Assembly (NCBI GenBank): GCA_028288725.1
Contig: JAQGIC010000031.1
Span: forward strand, 1 to 57,769
Reading direction: 5' to 3'
Length of the DNA stretch: 57,769 nucleotides
DNA from: Rhodospirillales bacterium
GTDB taxonomy: Bacteria > Pseudomonadota > Alphaproteobacteria > ATCC43930 > CGMCC-115725
Shown here in pieces: positions 40,527 to 49,294 of the stretch. Each line of letters begins with the position of its first letter. The first letter of the stretch is position 1. The notes below the pieces were generated by a model. The model did no database searches. It was not told where the DNA came from and worked only from the letters and a program-made list of their open reading frames with translations. Both the position numbers and the translations under genes were made by a program.

Positions 40527-41696
40527 TCAGCTGATGGCCGGGATGCGGACGCGATCGAGCCGCAGGCTCCAGAGCGCGATCGCGAGCCCGAGCGCGGTGA
40601 TCGCCGCCGCGACCAGCGGCAGGGCGGCGAGGCCCGGACCGTGATCGATCGTGACGCCACCCACCCAGGCGCCAAGCGCATTGCCGAGATTGAACGCCGC
40701 GATGTTCAGACTGGAAGCGAGATTCCGGCCGGCCGGCCCTGCCTTTTCCAGCACGCGCAGTTGAAGGGGCGCCACGGTGGCGAAGGCCGCAGCCCCGAGC
40801 AGGCCGACCAGCAGCACGGCCGGAGCCATGATGGACAGGGCAGACGCAAGCGCCACCAGCACGATGGCGAGCCCCGCGAGGGTGCCGACCAGGGCGCGGG
40901 CGGGGCCGCGATCGGCGAGCCGGCCGCCGGCGATATTGCCGATCGAAAGCCCGGCGCCGAACACCAGCAGGATCGGTGAGACCGCGGCGTCCGAAAAGCC
41001 GGTGACGCGGGTCAGGATGGGCTGAATGTAGGTGAAGACGGTGAAGAGCCCGGCGAAGCCGAGCACCGTCATCGCCAAGCCCAGCTGGACCTGTGGCCGG
41101 GCGAGGACGGCCAGCTCATCGCGCAGCGACGCGGTGTCCTCTCCCCGGCCGACATCGGTGGGCACGAACAGCAGGAGCACGATCCAGGCCACGACACCGA
41201 TCGCCGCAACCGCCCAAAAGGCCGCGCGCCAGCCGAGCAGAAGCCCGAACCAGGCACCGAATGGCACGCCCAGCAGCGTTGCGACGGTGAGACCGACGAA
41301 CATGGTCGAGATCGCGGAGGCGCGCTTGTTCTCCGGGACCAGCCCGGTCGCCACCACCGATCCGACCCCGAAGAATGTGCCGTGCGCCAGGGATGTCAGC
41401 ACGCGCGCGGCCATCAGCAGGCCATAGGAAGGTGCCATCGCACAGGCGATGTTGCCGAGCGTGAAGATCGCCATCAGGGCCAGCAGCACCGCCTTTCGCG
41501 GCATCCGGCGCGTGGCGAGCGTCAGGATCGGCGCACCGACGAACACGCCCAGCGCATAGCCTGAGATCAAGAGACCCGCGGTCGAAACCGCGACGTGCAG
41601 ATCGGTGGCGACCTGCAGCAGCAGGCCCATGATGATGAATTCGGTCGTGCCGATGCCGAAGGCGCCGGCGGTAAGGGCAAGGATGGCGACGGGCAT
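40527..41696 (-). CDS. MFS exporter, DHA1/arabinose-efflux (AraJ/YdhP) type
   Basis: 389 residues with 12 predicted membrane helices. It starts MPVAILALTAGAFGIGTTEFIIMGLL and has GYALGVFVGAPILTLATRRMPRKAVLLALM in the loop between helices 2 and 3, both typical of the AraJ/YdhP drug-efflux group. Positive charges are few after the first helices. It is divergent from the LysR gene at 41802, which is therefore the likely regulator, and precedes the aldo/keto reductase gene. Export of a small organic compound is inferred from family only. Confidence 0.85.
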   Translation of the reverse strand: MPVAILALTAGAFGIGTTEFIIMGLLLQVATDLHVAVSTAGLLISGYALGVFVGAPILTLATRRMPRKAVLLALMAIFTLGNIACAMAPSYGLLMAARVLTSLAHGTFFGVGSVVATGLVPENKRASAISTMFVGLTVATLLGVPFGAWFGLLLGWRAAFWAVAAIGVVAWIVLLLFVPTDVGRGEDTASLRDELAVLARPQVQLGLAMTVLGFAGLFTVFTYIQPILTRVTGFSDAAVSPILLVFGAGLSIGNIAGGRLADRGPARALVGTLAGLAIVLVALASALSIMAPAVLLVGLLGAAAFATVAPLQLRVLEKAGPAGRNLASSLNIAAFNLGNALGAWVGGVTIDHGPGLAALPLVAAAITALGLAIALWSLRLDRVRIPAIS

Positions 41697-41774
41697 GGCG
41701 CTCTGTTCCTGATCGATGGACGGACCCGTCAGAGATGGCGCCGACCCCAGATGGAATTAGAGCGCGACGGTTCG

Positions 41775-41798
41775 ATTCATATGTGAGATGAATTCATC
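41775..41798. promoter_or_regulatory. Stacked ATTCAT/ATGAAT half-sites upstream of LysR gene
   Basis: ATTCAT (41775-41780) and ATGAAT (41788-41793) form an inverted repeat with a 7-base spacer; GATGAATTCATC (41787-41798) is a perfect 12-bp palindrome overlapping it. The stack ends 3 bases before the LysR start at 41802 and lies 79 bases upstream of the divergent MFS start. LysR proteins often bind such a dyad near their own promoter and a divergent target. Confidence 0.45.
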
Positions 41799-41801
41799 AT
41801 C

Positions 41802-42806
41802 ATGCCGCGCCTCGATACCAATCGCGCCGCCGAGATGGAGGTGTTCGTCCGCGTCGTCGATCTCGGCGGCTTCACCGCGGCGGCGCGCGAGTTCAGGCTG
41901 ACGCCTTCCGGGGTCAGCAAGCTCATTTCGCGGCTGGAGGGACGGCTCAGCGCCCGTCTCGTCAATCGCTCAACCCGCAGGCTGCAGCTGACCCCGGAAG
42001 GTCAGGCCTTCTACGATCGCGCGGTGCGGGTTCTTTCCGATATGGATGAAGCCGAGCGAGAGGCGTCGATCGGCGCCTCGCCCCGCGGGCATCTCAGGGT
42101 CAATTGCAATATCCCGTTCGGGATGCGCCACGTGGTGCCGATCGTTCCTCTGTTTCTCGAGCGACACCCCGACGTGACGCTCGATGTCATCCTCTCGGAT
42201 TCGGTCGTCGATCTGATGCAGGAGCGCGCCGACATCGCCATCCGCGTCGGCCCTTTACGCGACTCCGGCCTGATGGCGCGCAAGCTCGGCACCAGCCGCA
42301 TGGCGGTCGTCGCCTCGCCGGAATATCTCGTCCGGCACGGCACGCCGAGCACGCCCGACGATCTGGCCCGCCACAAGGCCATCGGCTGGACCTTTTCCCG
42401 CACCATCGGCGGTTGGCCCTTTCGGGTTGGCGAGACAACGGAACCGGTTTCACCGCCGCCCGTGGCGCGCGCCAGCGACGGCGATGTGGCCCGGCTTCTG
42501 GCCCTGGGCGGCGTCGGGCTCGCCAGGCTCGCGCTCTTCCATATCGGTCCCGACATCGAGGCGGAACGTCTCGTGCCGGTGCTGGAGGATCTCAATCCCG
42601 GCGACCGCGAGGATATCCACGCCGTCTATCTCGGTCGGGGCGGCCCGCTGCCCGCGCGCGTGCGGGCCTTCATCGATTTCGTCAGCGATCAGATCCGGAT
42701 CGACGACACCGGCCTCGCGTGCGGCCCCGACGGGCGCTGGAGGATCGTGTCTTCCGCTCGGGCCAATGCGCCTCGTCGGCGCCCGATCGATGCCCCCGCC
42801 TCGTGA
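41802..42806 (+). CDS. LysR-family transcriptional regulator
   Basis: 334 residues. The N-terminal HTH is VFVRVVDLGGFTAAAREFRLTPSGVSKLISRLEGRLSARLVNRSTRRLQLTPEG (about residues 10-63), with the usual linker helix. The C-terminal co-inducer domain starts near 92 with GHLRVNCNIPFGMRHVVPIVPLFLERHPDVTLDVILSD. It belongs to the large group of regulators that sit divergent from MFS exporters or oxidoreductases. The expected target is the MFS-AKR pair on the other strand. Confidence 0.92.
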   Translation: MPRLDTNRAAEMEVFVRVVDLGGFTAAAREFRLTPSGVSKLISRLEGRLSARLVNRSTRRLQLTPEGQAFYDRAVRVLSDMDEAEREASIGASPRGHLRVNCNIPFGMRHVVPIVPLFLERHPDVTLDVILSDSVVDLMQERADIAIRVGPLRDSGLMARKLGTSRMAVVASPEYLVRHGTPSTPDDLARHKAIGWTFSRTIGGWPFRVGETTEPVSPPPVARASDGDVARLLALGGVGLARLALFHIGPDIEAERLVPVLEDLNPGDREDIHAVYLGRGGPLPARVRAFIDFVSDQIRIDDTGLACGPDGRWRIVSSARANAPRRRPIDAPAS

Positions 42807-43111
42807 GCCGGTTTGTCCGAAACACGTGTCCGTTGCCGACATGCCTTGTTGCCTGAGCCGGCCCGGCATCCAGAACACCACGATCGCCAGCACACCGAAG
42901 CCGTGCGGGGATCGCCTTAGTCAAACCGACAGCCCGATCGTCATGAGACTGCACTCGGCTTGGGATCGTTACCAAGAATCAATCTCTGGCCGCGAAATTT
43001 TCAAACATAATGTCACGAAAATGCAATTCTCCAGAGACAAGGTCGTCTGTGCTGCCGGGCGGAAACGAGCCCAGTTCTGCATTGGTGCGGTAAGACGATG
43101 GAGAAGCATTC
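42807..43111. other. Gap before the beta-propeller gene
   Basis: About 305 bases with no gene I can support. The second half (42985-43020) is AT-richer and may hold the promoter of the beta-propeller/RND set; I assign no boxes. GGAGAA at 43100-43105 is the ribosome-binding site that supports the GTG start at 43112. Confidence 0.45.
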
Positions 43112-44167
43112 GTGTGTTTGAATTTTTCGAAGATCTATTTCATAACGCTGGTCGCAGCAGCCATGCTCCCGACGTTCAGTCCAGCCTCCGCCGAAGACAG
43201 GGCGGCGGCGTACGCGATCACGAAGACCATCCCGCTCGGCGGCGCGGATCGCTGGGACTATCTGCATTACGATCGAAATAGCCATCGGCTCTATGTGGCT
43301 CACGACACGGAAGTAACCGTGGTCGATGGACGATCCGGCAAGGAAATCGGACATATCAAGGGTCTCGCCGCCGCCCAAGGCGTCGCCGTTCTGAAATCCT
43401 CCGGCGAGGGCTTCGTCGCCAGCGGCGAGCAGGCCGGGGTCGTCCCGTTCAATCTCAAGAATTTCAAGACCGGCAAACGCATTCCGGCGGCGGAAGATGC
43501 CGATGCGGCCGTGTTCGATCCGGTCGGCGGTCGGCTGTTCGTCGCCAATGGCGACAGCAAGAGCATTACGATCGTCGATCCCGCGCGCAAGGCGGCGCTC
43601 GAGACGATCGATGCCGGCGGGATCACCCAGTTCATGGTGACCGACGGTAAGGGCAAGCTGTTCGTCAATATCGAGGCGCCGGACGAGATCGCGCGGATCG
43701 ACGGTCCGACCGGCAGGATCGATGCCCATTGGCCCTTGGCCGGCTGCGTCGGGCCCCACGGGCTCGCCTTCGACCGGGCCGCCCGCCGGTTGTTCGCGAG
43801 CTGCTCGAACGGCGTGCTCGCCGTGGTCGACGCCGATACGGGCGCGCTCGTTTCAAGCCTGCCGATCGGCAAAGGTACCGACGCTGCCGGCTTCGATGAA
43901 AAGCGCAAGCTGATCTTCAGCTCGAACGGCGACGGCACCTTGTCGGTCATCAAGGAAGTATCGCCGGACAAGTATGAGGCTCTGGGCGCCGTTCCGACGG
44001 CGCCCGGTGCCCGGACGATGGCGGTCGATAGCGAGACCGGCCGCATCTTCGTCGTGACCGCCGACGTGCTGGCGACGGATCCGCCGAAGAAGGCGGGCGG
44101 GGCACCGCATTTCACTTTCAAGCCGGGCACCGTAAAACTGCTATTCATCGATCCCCAGCTCCGATAG
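43112..44167 (+). CDS. Periplasmic YncE/YVTN-type beta-propeller protein
   Basis: 351 residues from GTG 43112. The signal peptide ends near PTFSPASA (about residue 27). The mature chain is a series of propeller blades with the recurring pattern (L/I)FVAN..(S/T)..I.(V/I)D: RLYVAHDTEVTVVDGRSG, RLFVANGDSKSITIVD, KLFVNIEAPDEIARIDG, RLFASCSNGVLAVVDADTG and RIFVVTADVLAT. Six or seven blades fit the length. YncE-type proteins bind ligands or DNA in the periplasm, and their function is poorly known. It precedes the RND adaptor gene by 83 bases, in the same direction, and may be part of the same transport unit. Confidence 0.8.
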   Translation: MCLNFSKIYFITLVAAAMLPTFSPASAEDRAAAYAITKTIPLGGADRWDYLHYDRNSHRLYVAHDTEVTVVDGRSGKEIGHIKGLAAAQGVAVLKSSGEGFVASGEQAGVVPFNLKNFKTGKRIPAAEDADAAVFDPVGGRLFVANGDSKSITIVDPARKAALETIDAGGITQFMVTDGKGKLFVNIEAPDEIARIDGPTGRIDAHWPLAGCVGPHGLAFDRAARRLFASCSNGVLAVVDADTGALVSSLPIGKGTDAAGFDEKRKLIFSSNGDGTLSVIKEVSPDKYEALGAVPTAPGARTMAVDSETGRIFVVTADVLATDPPKKAGGAPHFTFKPGTVKLLFIDPQLR

Positions 44168-44250
44168 CCCGCCATCCTGCACGGTCGCCAGCGGAGGAGA
44201 GGCAAGAGGAGCCGGCTGAAATCAAGAACAATGATGGGACATTCGCCCGC

Positions 44251-45366
44251 ATGAGATCCGGCCCAAGCACCCTCTCCGTCTTCGGTATGCTGTTGGCGGC
44301 TTGCGGGCCGGCGCCGCCGGCCCGCGCGGACCAAGCGGATCCGATCGCCGTCTCGGTCGCAACGGTCGAGCGGCGCGACGTGCCGATCGTTCGTCGCGCG
44401 CTCGGCACCGTCCAGGCCTTCAACAGCGTCACGATCCGGGCACGGGTCGACGGCGAACTGCTGCATATCGGCTTTACCGAAGGCCAGCATGTCCACGCCG
44501 GCGACGTCCTCGCGGAAATCGATCCGCGATCGCTCAAGGCGCAATTGGCCCAGGCCGAGGCCGCGGAGGCGCGCGACCAGGCGCTGCTCGCCAATGCGCG
44601 GCTCGACCTGCAACGCGCCCAGGAACTCGTGCGGCGCCAATATGCGTCGCAGCAGAGCCAGGACACCCAGCAGTCGCTCGTCGCCCAATATGCGGCGACC
44701 GTGCGCAACGACCAGGCGCAGATCGATTTCGCCCGGGTTCAGCTCGGCTATACCACGATCACGGCGCCGCTGGACGGTGTGGCGGGGTTTCGCATGGTCG
44801 ACCAGGGCAATATCGTCCATGCCGGCGACACCGTCGGCATCGTCATGATTACCCAGGTCCAGCCCATCTCGGTCGTGTTCACGCTGCCGGAGGACGAGTT
44901 GCCCGGCGTGAAGGCGCGGATGCGCGCAGGCCCGCTCGAGGTGGCCGCCTTCAACCGCGAGGGGACTCAGGAACTTGGCCGGGGACAGCTCGCGGTGATC
45001 GACAATCAGGTCGCCCAGACGACGGCGATGCTCAAGCTCAAGGCCACGTTCCCGAACCAGGACGAGGCGCTCTGGCCGGGACAGCTCGTGCAGGCCCGCC
45101 TGCTGCTCGATCGGCGGCAAGGGGCGATCGTCGTGCCGAGCCTCGCGATCCAGCACGGGCCGGACGGTCCGATCGCCTTCGTCGTCAAGGCGGATCACAC
45201 GGTCGATGTACGGCCGCTGAGCCTGGGGGAAACCGCAACCGACATGACGATCGTCAAGGCCGGCCTGCAGGTCGGCGAAACGGTCGTGACCCAGGGCCAG
45301 TTCAAGCTCGATGCCGGCGTCCTGGTCGAACCGGCGCCGGTCGATCCGCCCCGAGCGGGACCATGA
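44251..45366 (+). CDS. RND efflux periplasmic adaptor (membrane fusion protein)
   Basis: 371 residues from ATG 44251. A lipoprotein-like start has lipobox LLAAC near residue 18. Then come the barrel/lipoyl start VSVATVERRDVPIVRRALGTVQAFNSVTIRARVDGELLHIGFTEGQHVHAGDVLAEIDP, a coiled-coil hairpin (~100-165: AQAEAAEARDQALLANARLDLQRAQELVRRQ) and a second lipoyl half LGYTTITAPLDGVAGFRMVDQGNIVHAGD. This is the MdtA/AcrA family. It links the inner-membrane pump at 45406 to an outer-membrane channel, which is not encoded nearby. Confidence 0.92.
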   Translation: MRSGPSTLSVFGMLLAACGPAPPARADQADPIAVSVATVERRDVPIVRRALGTVQAFNSVTIRARVDGELLHIGFTEGQHVHAGDVLAEIDPRSLKAQLAQAEAAEARDQALLANARLDLQRAQELVRRQYASQQSQDTQQSLVAQYAATVRNDQAQIDFARVQLGYTTITAPLDGVAGFRMVDQGNIVHAGDTVGIVMITQVQPISVVFTLPEDELPGVKARMRAGPLEVAAFNREGTQELGRGQLAVIDNQVAQTTAMLKLKATFPNQDEALWPGQLVQARLLLDRRQGAIVVPSLAIQHGPDGPIAFVVKADHTVDVRPLSLGETATDMTIVKAGLQVGETVVTQGQFKLDAGVLVEPAPVDPPRAGP

Positions 45367-45405
45367 GAGCGGGGCCATGAGACCGCTCGCCCGGCGTGCT
45401 GCACG

Positions 45406-48400
45406 ATGAACGTGTCGCACGTCTTCATCCTCCGGCCGATCGCGACCTCGCTCATGACGGTCGGACTGGTCTGCGTCGGACTGGTCGCCTATGCCTTCCT
45501 GCCCTTGGCGGCGCTGCCCAAGATCGACTATCCGACGATCGAAGTGTCGGCCGCCCTGCCCGGCGCCAGCGCCGAAACCATGGCGACCTCCGTCGCGGCC
45601 CCGCTCGAGCGGCAGCTTTCGCTGATTTCCGGGGTCACCGAACTCACATCGTCAAGCTCTCTCGGCCAGACCGGGATCACCATTCAGTTCGATCTCGATC
45701 GCGACATCAACGTCGCCGCCCAGGACGTGCAGACCGCGATCAGCGCCGCCGGCGGCGAGCTGCCGAAGGATCTCCCGAACCCGCCGACCTACGAGAAGGT
45801 CAATCCCGGCGATTTCACCATCCTGTCCTTCGCGGTGACCTCGAACACCCTGTCGATCGCCAAGGTCGACGACTATGCCGACAACTACGTGGCGCAGCGG
45901 CTGTCGCGGATCCTCGGCGTCGGCCTGGTCGATCTCAATGGCGAACAGAAGCAGGCGATCCGAATCCGGCTCAACCCGGAGTCGGTTGCCGCCCTCGGCC
46001 TCAGCCTGGAAGACATCCGCAGCGTGATCGGGCAGGCGACGCTCGATGCGCCGAAAGGCACGCTCGAGAACGAACGGCGGACCGTGACGCTGAACGCGTC
46101 GGACCAGATGTTCGATGCGCGCGCCTACAACGATCTGATCGTCGCCTATCGGGACGGCGCGCCGATCCGGATCGGCGACATCGGCGTCGCGTTCGACAGC
46201 GTCGAGGATATCCACAAGGCCGCCTGGGCCCAGGGCGAGCGCACGGTCATCGTCGACGTGCACAAGCAACCGGGCTTCAACGTCGTCGAGACGGTCGACC
46301 GGGTGAAAGCGCAATTGCCGCAGATCCTCCGGTCGTTGCCGCCGTCGGTCCATGTGAAGGTCGTCGGCGACCGGACGCAGACCATCCGCGCCTCGGTCAA
46401 TGAAGTGAAGCGGACGCTCCTGCTGACGGTGGCGCTCGTCGTGGCCGTCGTCTTCCTGTTCCTGCGCCGGTTCTGGGCGACGGTGATCCCGGGCATCACC
46501 ATTCCGGTCTCGATCATCGGCACGTTCGGCGCGATGCAGCTCCTGGGGTACAGCATCGACAACCTGTCGCTGATGGCGCTCGTCATCGCCGTCGGATTCG
46601 TCGTCGACGATGCGATCATCATGGTCGAAAACATCGTCCGCCATCTGGAGGCGGGCGAGACGCCGGTATCCGCCGCTCTGGTCGGCGCGCGCCAGATCGG
46701 CTTCACGGTCGTTTCGATGACGCTGTCGCTGATCGCCGTCTTCATCCCCGTTTTGCTGATGGGCGGCATCGTCGGCCGGTTGTTTCATGAATTCGCGGCC
46801 ACGCTCTCTATCGCCGTCATCATCTCGGCGGTCATTTCGCTGACCCTGACGCCCAGCCTCTCGGCGATCTTCCTGACCCGCGATCAGCGCAGTGCCGCAA
46901 GCAAGGCGCCCGGATTCTTCGATTGGGCGCTCAAGGGCTATGAGCGCAGTCTGATCGTGGTCCTGCGCCATCGCCGGGCCACCCTGGCGGTGACCGTCGC
47001 GGCCCTGGCCGCGACCATCCTTTGCTACATCGAGATGCCGAAAGGCTTTTTCCCGCAGCAGGATACGGGGTTGATCATCGGCACGACGGACGCGGCACAG
47101 GATATTTCCTATGCCGCCATGGCCGAGCGGCATCAGGAACTCATGCGCCTGGTGATGTCCGATCCGGATGTCGAGAATGTCTATGGCTGGATCGGTCCGG
47201 ATCCGAGCGAGAATGCCGGCCGGGTCGTCATTAACCTGAAGCCGTTCGACCAGCGTCAGACCGGGGCGCGCAAGATCATCGCCCGGCTGCGCAAGCGCAT
47301 CGCCGGGCTCAGCGGCATTTCGCTCTCCATGCAGCCGCGCCAGGACATTCGGGTCGGCGCGCGGCTCGGCCGATCGCTCTATCTCTATACGCTTGAGGAT
47401 CCGGATCTGGCGGAGCTCTATAAATGGGCGCCGATCATGACGGACAAGCTGAAGACGGTGCGCGAGCTCGAGGATGTCGACACGGACCTCAAGGTCTCGT
47501 CGCCGCAGGCGATTGTCACGATCGACCGCGATACGGCCTCGCGGCTCGGCGTTAGCGCGCAGATGATCGACGCGATCCTGTACGATGCCTTCGGTCAGCG
47601 CCAGGTCGCGACGATCTATACGCAGCTGAACCAATATAAGGTCGTCATGGAGGTCGACCCGGCCCACAAGCTCGACACGGCGGCGCTCGAAACGCTGTAC
47701 GTGCCCTCGTCGACCAGCGGCGCGCAGGTGCCGCTCAGCGCCTTCACCCGTCTCGATGCATCAGTGGTGCCCATTACCATCGATCATCAGGATCAGTTGC
47801 CGGCGGTCGATATTTCCTTCGCGCTCGCACCCGGCGTCGCCCTCGGCGATGCGGTCGCGGCGATCCAGCGGGCCGAGCGGGAAGTCCGCAAGCCCGCCGG
47901 CCTCGATGCCAGCTTTCAAGGAACCGCCCAAGCCTTCAGGGGATCGCTCGACAGCGAGCCCTACCTGATCCTGGCGGCGATCTTGGCGGTCTATATCGTG
48001 CTGGGCGTGCTGTACGAGAGCTACGTGCACCCGCTGACGATTCTCTCGACCTTGCCGTCGGCGGGCCTGGGCGCCCTGCTGGCACTCCGGATCTGCGGCT
48101 ACGATCTCGACATCATGGGGCTGATCGGCATCATCCTGCTGATCGGCATCGTCAAGAAGAACGCCATCATGATGATCGATTTCGCGATTCAGGCCGAAGC
48201 CGATCTGGGATTGCCGCCCGACCGCGCGATCTTCGAGGCGGCCATCCTGCGATTCCGCCCCATCATGATGACCACGCTCGCCGCCTTGTTCGGAGCCCTT
48301 CCGCTGGCGCTCGGACAGGGTGCGGGGGCCGAGCTGCGGGCGCCGCTCGGCGTGGCGATCGTCGGCGGATTGCTGATCAGCCAAATCCTGACGCTCTATA

Positions 48401-48489
48401 CGACCCCGGTCATCTATCTCTATCTGGATCGCGTCCGGCGCCGATCGGGTGCCCAGCTTCGCGGCCGGCCGGTAGCCGACCGCCTCTGA
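45406..48489 (+). CDS. RND multidrug efflux pump (HAE1/MdtBC-like)
   Basis: 1027 residues with the RND architecture: first helix (ATSLMTVGLVCVGLVAYAFLPLAALPKIDYP), a large periplasmic loop, TM2-6, TM7, a second loop and TM8-12. The two proton-relay aspartates of TM4 are D401 and D402 in FVVDDAIIMVENIVRHL. MPKGFFPQQDTGLI begins the second loop, and the TM10-11 region has GLIGIILLIGIVKKNAIMMIDFA. The start GAsaETMAtSVAAPLERQLS and the MdtC-like motifs suggest a drug or metabolite exporter. There is no TolC gene beside it. It ends 31 bases before a convergent SDR gene. Confidence 0.95.
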   Translation: MNVSHVFILRPIATSLMTVGLVCVGLVAYAFLPLAALPKIDYPTIEVSAALPGASAETMATSVAAPLERQLSLISGVTELTSSSSLGQTGITIQFDLDRDINVAAQDVQTAISAAGGELPKDLPNPPTYEKVNPGDFTILSFAVTSNTLSIAKVDDYADNYVAQRLSRILGVGLVDLNGEQKQAIRIRLNPESVAALGLSLEDIRSVIGQATLDAPKGTLENERRTVTLNASDQMFDARAYNDLIVAYRDGAPIRIGDIGVAFDSVEDIHKAAWAQGERTVIVDVHKQPGFNVVETVDRVKAQLPQILRSLPPSVHVKVVGDRTQTIRASVNEVKRTLLLTVALVVAVVFLFLRRFWATVIPGITIPVSIIGTFGAMQLLGYSIDNLSLMALVIAVGFVVDDAIIMVENIVRHLEAGETPVSAALVGARQIGFTVVSMTLSLIAVFIPVLLMGGIVGRLFHEFAATLSIAVIISAVISLTLTPSLSAIFLTRDQRSAASKAPGFFDWALKGYERSLIVVLRHRRATLAVTVAALAATILCYIEMPKGFFPQQDTGLIIGTTDAAQDISYAAMAERHQELMRLVMSDPDVENVYGWIGPDPSENAGRVVINLKPFDQRQTGARKIIARLRKRIAGLSGISLSMQPRQDIRVGARLGRSLYLYTLEDPDLAELYKWAPIMTDKLKTVRELEDVDTDLKVSSPQAIVTIDRDTASRLGVSAQMIDAILYDAFGQRQVATIYTQLNQYKVVMEVDPAHKLDTAALETLYVPSSTSGAQVPLSAFTRLDASVVPITIDHQDQLPAVDISFALAPGVALGDAVAAIQRAEREVRKPAGLDASFQGTAQAFRGSLDSEPYLILAAILAVYIVLGVLYESYVHPLTILSTLPSAGLGALLALRICGYDLDIMGLIGIILLIGIVKKNAIMMIDFAIQAEADLGLPPDRAIFEAAILRFRPIMMTTLAALFGALPLALGQGAGAELRAPLGVAIVGGLLISQILTLYTTPVIYLYLDRVRRRSGAQLRGRPVADRL

Positions 48490-48519
48490 CGGCCTCTGGG
48501 CGAAGAGTGTCGAGCGAGC

Positions 48520-49263
48520 TTAGTTCGACCAGCCGCCGTCGATCATGTGGATCGTCCCGGTCGTGAAGGCCGCCTCGTCCGAGGCGAGGTAGGCGGCGAG
48601 GGCGGCGATTTCCTCCGCCTTGCCGATGCGGCCGACCGGCTGGCGCGCGACGAAGGCCTGCTGCACCTGGTCCAGGCTCTGACCGGTCGCCGCCGCCTGG
48701 GTCGAAATCCGTTCATGCAGGGAGGGGGATTCGATCGTTCCGGGGCAGATCGCGTTGCACCGGATGCCCTTGGCCACGAAATCGGCCGCGACCGACTTGG
48801 ACAGGCCGATCACCGCCGCCTTGCTGGCGCCGTAGGCGAAGCGGTTGGGCACGCCCTTCACGCTCGACGCGGCCGAGGCCATGTTGATGATCGAACCGCC
48901 GCCCTTAGCCAGCATGCCGGGCAGAAAGGCGCGGATGGTGCGGTACATCGCCGTCGCGTTGAGATCGAATGAAAAAGCCCAGGCCGCGGGTTCGCAGTCC
49001 AGGATTGTGCCGGAATGCACATAGCCGGCGCAATTGAACAGGATATCGATCGCGCCGAGCTCGGCCGCGATCGCCTTGACCGCCTCGTCCTTGGTGACGT
49101 CGAGCAGCCGGGTTTCGCAGCCCTCGATCGTGGCCAGCAGGTCGGCGTTGATGTCGGTCGCGATGACGCGGGCGCCCTCGGCGGCGAAGCGCAGAGCGGT
49201 GGCCTTGCCGATGCCTTGGCCCGCCGCGGTGACGAGAGCGGTCTTGCCTTCCAGACGACGCAT
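48520..49263 (-). CDS. SDR, 2-keto-3-deoxy-L-fuconate dehydrogenase / BDH2-like
   Basis: 247 residues from ATG 49263 (longer readings are shadows of the upstream gene). The cofactor motif is ALVTAAGQGIGKATALRF; active-site residues are S133, Y144 and K148 in ASSVKGVPNRFAYGASKAAV. The stretches DVTKDEAVKAIAAELGAIDILFNCAGYVHSGTILDCE and SVAADFVAKGIRCNAICPGTIESPSLHERI closely resemble the DHRS6/BDH2 group, whose bacterial members are 2-keto-3-deoxy-L-fuconate 4-dehydrogenases. Its pairing with a sugar-acid dehydratase-type gene directly upstream (31 bases) supports that reading. Confidence 0.85.
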   Translation of the reverse strand: MRRLEGKTALVTAAGQGIGKATALRFAAEGARVIATDINADLLATIEGCETRLLDVTKDEAVKAIAAELGAIDILFNCAGYVHSGTILDCEPAAWAFSFDLNATAMYRTIRAFLPGMLAKGGGSIINMASAASSVKGVPNRFAYGASKAAVIGLSKSVAADFVAKGIRCNAICPGTIESPSLHERISTQAAATGQSLDQVQQAFVARQPVGRIGKAEEIAALAAYLASDEAAFTTGTIHMIDGGWSN

Positions 49264-49294
49264 GGATGAATTCCTTCGTGTTGCTTGTGCCGGA

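Noticed and set aside
42682..42975. Minus-strand frames in the gap after the LysR gene, one with a hydrophobic stretch (GVLAIVVFWMPG)
   Set aside because: No start, no family match, and the frames run antisense into the LysR gene; a short hydrophobic run alone is not enough.
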